Assembly (NCBI GenBank): GCA_024213275.1
Contig: JANAVG010000007.1
Coordinates: forward strand, 1-64,000
DNA: 64,000 nucleotides
Source of the DNA: Rossellomorea sp. BNER
GTDB lineage: Bacteria; Bacillota; Bacilli; Bacillales; Bacillaceae_B
Reading direction: 5' to 3'
The notes beneath the pieces were generated by a model that saw only the letters and a program-made list of their open reading frames with translations, searched no databases and was not told the origin of the DNA. Shown one piece after another: positions 61,036-64,000 of this stretch. Numbering within the stretch: position 1 is the first letter of the stretch; each line of letters opens with the position of its first letter. The position numbers and the translations under genes were made by a program.

Positions 61036-62235
61036 ATGTCAAAAGAATTGGAAGTAGAAAAGCGGAATCATCGTAAACTAGGGTTAGATCTTGAGCTATT
61101 TATGTCAGTGGAAGAAGCACCAGGTATGCCGATTTTTTTACCTAACGGAATGCTCCTTCGTAATGAACTTGAAAAGTATTGGAAGGAAAAGCATTTTAGA
61201 GCGGGTTACCAGGAAATTAAGACACCTATCCTTATGAAACAAGAAGTCTGGGAGCAATCAGGACACTGGGATCATTATCATGATAGTATGTATTTTTCGA
61301 AATGGGATCAACAAAATTATGCTATTAAACCGATGAGTTGTCCTGGAGCCATCTTTGTTTTTAACAGTAAGAGAAGGAGTTACAGAGAATTACCAATGCG
61401 ATTTGCGGAGCTCGGCTTAGTACATCGCCCAGAATTATCGGGTTCCCTTAGCGGCTTATTACGTGTTCGCTCATTTACTCAGGATGATGCCCATTTATTT
61501 GTTCGAGAGGATCAGGTAGAATCAGAAATTGTAAAAGTTTTAGAGCTAATTGATGAATTCTACTCAAAATTTGGATTCCAATACAAAGTGGAATTATCCA
61601 CTCGTCCAGAAGACTATATGGGCTCTGAACAAATTTGGGAGCATGCAGAAAAGACTTTAGAATCTGTTTTGAAAAAGAAAAATTTAGAATTTGCCATCAA
61701 TCCAGGTGACGGAGCCTTCTATGGTCCAAAAATTGATTTTCATATTTTAGATGCTTTGGGGCGCAGCTGGCAATGTGGTACAATTCAATTGGATTTTCTA
61801 ATGCCAGAAAAGTTTGATTGTCAATATATCGACGAGGATAATAACCCTTGCCGTCCAATCATGATTCATAGAGCCATTTACGGGTCCGTTGAACGATTTA
61901 TGGCTATCTTAATCGAACATTTTGGCGGAGATTTCCCATTATGGCTTTCCCCAATTCAAGCGAAAATTTTACCGATTGCCGATGCTCACTTAGACTTTGC
62001 TTTAAGTGTAAAATCTCAATTAGAGTCTGAAGGCATTCGTACAGAAATCGATGATCGTGTCGAAAAAATCGGGTTGAAGATTAGACAGGCACAAATGAAA
62101 AAGATTCCTTATATGATGGTCATTGGGGATCAAGAGGTGAACAATAACTCCATTGCAGTGCGACATCGAAATGAAGGAAATCTTGGTGAATGGAAAATAG
62201 ATTCGTTTGTGAAAAAAATAATAGCCGAGTTGTAA
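61036..62235 (+). CDS. Threonyl-tRNA synthetase lacking TGS and editing domains
   Basis: A 399-residue ThrRS consisting only of the catalytic core and C-terminal anticodon-binding domain; standard ThrRS is about 640 residues. The frame opens at the point where the catalytic domain begins (NHRKLGLDLELF), with GGAGG 8 bases before the ATG. Active-site zinc ligands C102 (PMSCPG), H153 (FTQDDAHLF) and H278 (IMIHRAIYGS) are intact; a CPGH His is replaced by Ala105. The anticodon domain ends with the VRHRNEG block. The expression signal is two T-boxes. Likely an alternative, editing-less ThrRS. Confidence 0.92.
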   Translation: MSKELEVEKRNHRKLGLDLELFMSVEEAPGMPIFLPNGMLLRNELEKYWKEKHFRAGYQEIKTPILMKQEVWEQSGHWDHYHDSMYFSKWDQQNYAIKPMSCPGAIFVFNSKRRSYRELPMRFAELGLVHRPELSGSLSGLLRVRSFTQDDAHLFVREDQVESEIVKVLELIDEFYSKFGFQYKVELSTRPEDYMGSEQIWEHAEKTLESVLKKKNLEFAINPGDGAFYGPKIDFHILDALGRSWQCGTIQLDFLMPEKFDCQYIDEDNNPCRPIMIHRAIYGSVERFMAILIEHFGGDFPLWLSPIQAKILPIADAHLDFALSVKSQLESEGIRTEIDDRVEKIGLKIRQAQMKKIPYMMVIGDQEVNNNSIAVRHRNEGNLGEWKIDSFVKKIIAEL

Positions 62236-62244
62236 AAATAAAAG

Positions 62245-62294
62245 TAGAGTAGTAGTGCGCAAGGAAATCATATCCCTTTTGCGCTACTACTCTA
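62245..62294. terminator. Stem-loop between thrS and the convergent gene
   Basis: TAGAGTAGTAGTGCGCAA pairs with TTGCGCTACTACTCTA. The run of T is poor, but the stem is long and separates convergent genes. Confidence 0.6.
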
Positions 62295-62302
62295 TATTCC
62301 TT

Positions 62303-62923
62303 TCAATTTACACTTGAAAAATGAATGGATCTCACTTTTTGTAATCCAAGTTGAACTGATGTTTCCACATACCCTATTATTTGCTGCAATGTAAAGACTT
62401 TCAATGAAGCGTTTTTATCTTGATGTTCATAGTCTAGGTCTCCTAACACTTCTGGTAGAAATTCTATTAACTTTTTGACAGGAACCTCATCAGTAGGAAA
62501 GATGGTAATGGGTTCATGAAGACATGTACGAAGCCGTTCTTCACCCCCATAATACTGAAGTAATTTAGCATTTAATAACCGAAAATCATGATGATATAGT
62601 GATAGTAGATTTTCATCTTGCTCAAGTCGATTTTTAAGCCACGGTAAATAAAAGCCTGTCAACCAAAGTGAGTCAGCAATTAGATGTGTGTAATAACCGA
62701 GAATATATAGGTGATCCCGGTGACATTTATATTTTCCAAAAAACCTGTTAAACTCTACTTTTCTTGAAAAATCCACTACATCTCCTGTATAAAAATGTGA
62801 CAGATTTTTTGGCTGAACGGCGTCAGGTGCAATTCCTCCAAGTAAAAACGATGTTTTATTATCTAATTGAAGCTCATCCGAAATACGATTTGCAATGAGT
62901 AAATGCATGATTCGAGACCCCAA
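62303..62923 (-). CDS. Zinc-dependent phospholipase C-like hydrolase family protein
   Basis: A 206-residue Bacillus protein beginning MGSRIMHLLIANRI, with GGIAPDAVQPK, a histidine-rich HRDHLYILGYYTHLIADSLW segment, and EPITIFPTDEV. The His/Asp pattern resembles the zinc-dependent phospholipase C/nuclease fold. Translation starts at a TTG (62923), 7 bases after GGGGTG. Enzymatic role untested; I use the family name cautiously. Confidence 0.62.
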   Translation of the reverse strand: MGSRIMHLLIANRISDELQLDNKTSFLLGGIAPDAVQPKNLSHFYTGDVVDFSRKVEFNRFFGKYKCHRDHLYILGYYTHLIADSLWLTGFYLPWLKNRLEQDENLLSLYHHDFRLLNAKLLQYYGGEERLRTCLHEPITIFPTDEVPVKKLIEFLPEVLGDLDYEHQDKNASLKVFTLQQIIGYVETSVQLGLQKVRSIHFSSVN

Positions 62924-62981
62924 ATGTCATCACCCCTTAATCCTTAGTGTCACATTTGCAAGAAATGTTTGAATATTTAAA

Positions 62982-63506
62982 TCACACTTTATATTTTAAT
63001 GAAATTATATCCCCCATTTTTTCTGTTTCTTGAAGACTAAATGTAGAAGGAATTATCCCTTTTGGAAATAGTGAAATACCATCTCCAAGTAATTTAGGAA
63101 TTACGGCTATTTGAAGTTCTTCTATCAATCCTTTTTCCATAAATGATTTAACGAGCTCCCCTCCTCCAACAAGCCAGATATCCCCATTTGCTTGAGCTTT
63201 AAGGTGAGAAACTAAATTCTCAATGTCTTCATTTGTAAAAATGACATGGGGATTTGTCATTTTCTTTGACTGAGTAAGTACGATACACTTCTTCCCTTTG
63301 TAAGGAAACTCCTCTGAAAGATGCAATACTTCTTCATACGTATTTCTTCCCATAATTACAACTTCAATATTTTTATAAAATGCGTCATACCCATTATCTG
63401 CACCGTCTCCTTTGACATCATTTAGCCAATCAACTGACCCATCCTTTCTGGCGATATAACCGTCTAAACTCATGGCAATATAGAGAACGACCTTATACTT
63501 TATCAT
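62982..63506 (-). CDS. RibD C-terminal/DHFR-like reductase family protein
   Basis: A 174-residue protein of the RibD-C/dihydrofolate-reductase-like family (B. subtilis YyaP/YwjB type): AMSLDGYIARKDGSVDWL, VVIMGRNTYEEV, KCIVLTQS and DIWLVGGGELVKSFM. The start at 63506 (MIKYKVVLYIAM...) is 7 bases after AAAGGAGAG; the longer frame includes that ribosome site. Substrate unknown. Confidence 0.85.
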   Translation of the reverse strand: MIKYKVVLYIAMSLDGYIARKDGSVDWLNDVKGDGADNGYDAFYKNIEVVIMGRNTYEEVLHLSEEFPYKGKKCIVLTQSKKMTNPHVIFTNEDIENLVSHLKAQANGDIWLVGGGELVKSFMEKGLIEELQIAVIPKLLGDGISLFPKGIIPSTFSLQETEKMGDIISLKYKV

Positions 63507-63576
63507 TTCTATCTCTCCTTTCAATGATATGGTAACATCAAACTACGACAAATCTTGACGTAAATAGGTGAAGATA

Positions 63577-64000
63577 ATGAATGAAAGAAGTTTGACGATT
63601 ATGAGAATGTTAAATGCAAAGAAAAAAATGAAGGCTAAGGAGTTAGCTGACCAATTTAAGTATCCATTAGAACGATTCAACGAGATTTTCAATATCTTCA
63701 ACAGATTGGGTTTCCACTATATACAGAGGTTGGGGTTAATGGGGGTTACACAGCACTTCCAAACCGCATCCTCCCTCCTCTTCAACTGACGGAATATGAA
63801 GCATTGGGTTTATTTATGATGATGGATTTTCTAGAATTTATACCTGACTTTCCATATGGTAAAGTTAGAAATCATCTTGCCGAACAATACTTAATCAGTT
63901 TACCTGATGATGTACAGGAAACCATTTATAAAATGAAGAACTACATCTCATTAAACAACATTCCATTTCAAAACCTGCCCCTTTTACTTCAGAAATACTT
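63577..64000 (+). pseudogene. Frameshifted WYL/DeoR-type regulator, cut by window end
   Basis: From an ATG at 63577 (AGGTG upstream) the product starts MNERSLTIMRMLNAKKKMKAKELADQF, an HTH beginning. Near 63712 the reading frame must shift by one to continue GFPLYTEVGVNGGYTALPNR and ILPPLQLTEYEALGLFMMMD to the window end, which is the standard linker and WYL-protein continuation. A lost T in GGTTTCC explains it. The recognition helix is also unusual (FNEIFNIFN). The gene is probably inactive. Confidence 0.7.

Overview
The window reads as chromosomal DNA of an aerobic, low-GC, spore-forming Bacillaceae bacterium (Bacillus/Neobacillus-like). The evidence is strong AGGAGG-type ribosome binding sites, frequent TTG/GTG starts, T-box and SAM-I riboswitches, Fur, BirA and CcpA (cre) sites, and Bacillus-type gene orders (yclNOPQ-like, bioYB, cysH-cysP-sat-cysC-ylnDE). 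There is no prophage, rRNA, tRNA or CRISPR array.

Layout. 0.3-4.3 kb: Fur-boxed siderophore ABC importer (yclNOPQ order). 4.3-9.1 kb: MarR regulator, acetyltransferase, CxxC flavoprotein, and an MFS transporter with its ArsR-type regulator. 9.3-12.6 kb: YdeP-like molybdopterin oxidoreductase divergent from fdhD. 12.6-15.3 kb: sdpR/sdpI-like pair without the toxin genes, and a BCCT transporter. 15.4-17.2 kb: BirA-controlled bioY-bioB. 17.2-25.6 kb: small ORFs, LysM-CAP protein, two convergent nucleoside hydrolases, amine oxidase, truncated methyltransferase, recQ. 25.8-29.1 kb: T-box-controlled proS (type 3), VanW-like protein, ElaA-like acetyltransferase. 29.3-43.0 kb: a one-directional catabolic cluster. 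43.2-46.8 kb: small membrane protein, padR-chrA, DUF1648 protein, cation efflux. 47.0-50.4 kb: T-box-controlled archaeal-type aspartyl-tRNA synthetase, a pseudogene and a second sliding clamp. 50.6-53.7 kb: Fur-boxed MFS exporter, orphan histidine kinase, small membrane protein. 54.3-60.2 kb: sulfate assimilation behind a SAM-I riboswitch. 60.4-62.2 kb: short threonyl-tRNA synthetase behind tandem T-boxes. 62.3-64.0 kb: two minor genes and a frameshifted regulator.

The 29.3-43.0 kb cluster encodes what looks like a complete route from anthranilate through 3-hydroxyanthranilate to pyruvate and acetyl-CoA: two-component flavin monooxygenase, 3-hydroxyanthranilate dioxygenase, ACMS decarboxylase, 2-aminomuconate semialdehyde dehydrogenase, RidA-type deaminase, then a lower meta-pathway in the order xylJ-Q-K-I-H. 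It also carries its own FAD-synthetase-like protein and a TRAP transporter. An IclR regulator, two cre sites and two related palindromes suggest substrate-dependent control under carbon catabolite repression.

The most unusual observations are: an Asp-rich leader ORF between the T-box and aspS2, overlapping the aspS2 start; a ThrRS without TGS and editing domains under tandem ACC-specifier T-boxes; three T-box-controlled accessory synthetases within about 35 kb; a family of long inverted repeats whose arms covary, dispersed at gene 3' ends; and several small genes and fresh pseudogenes.
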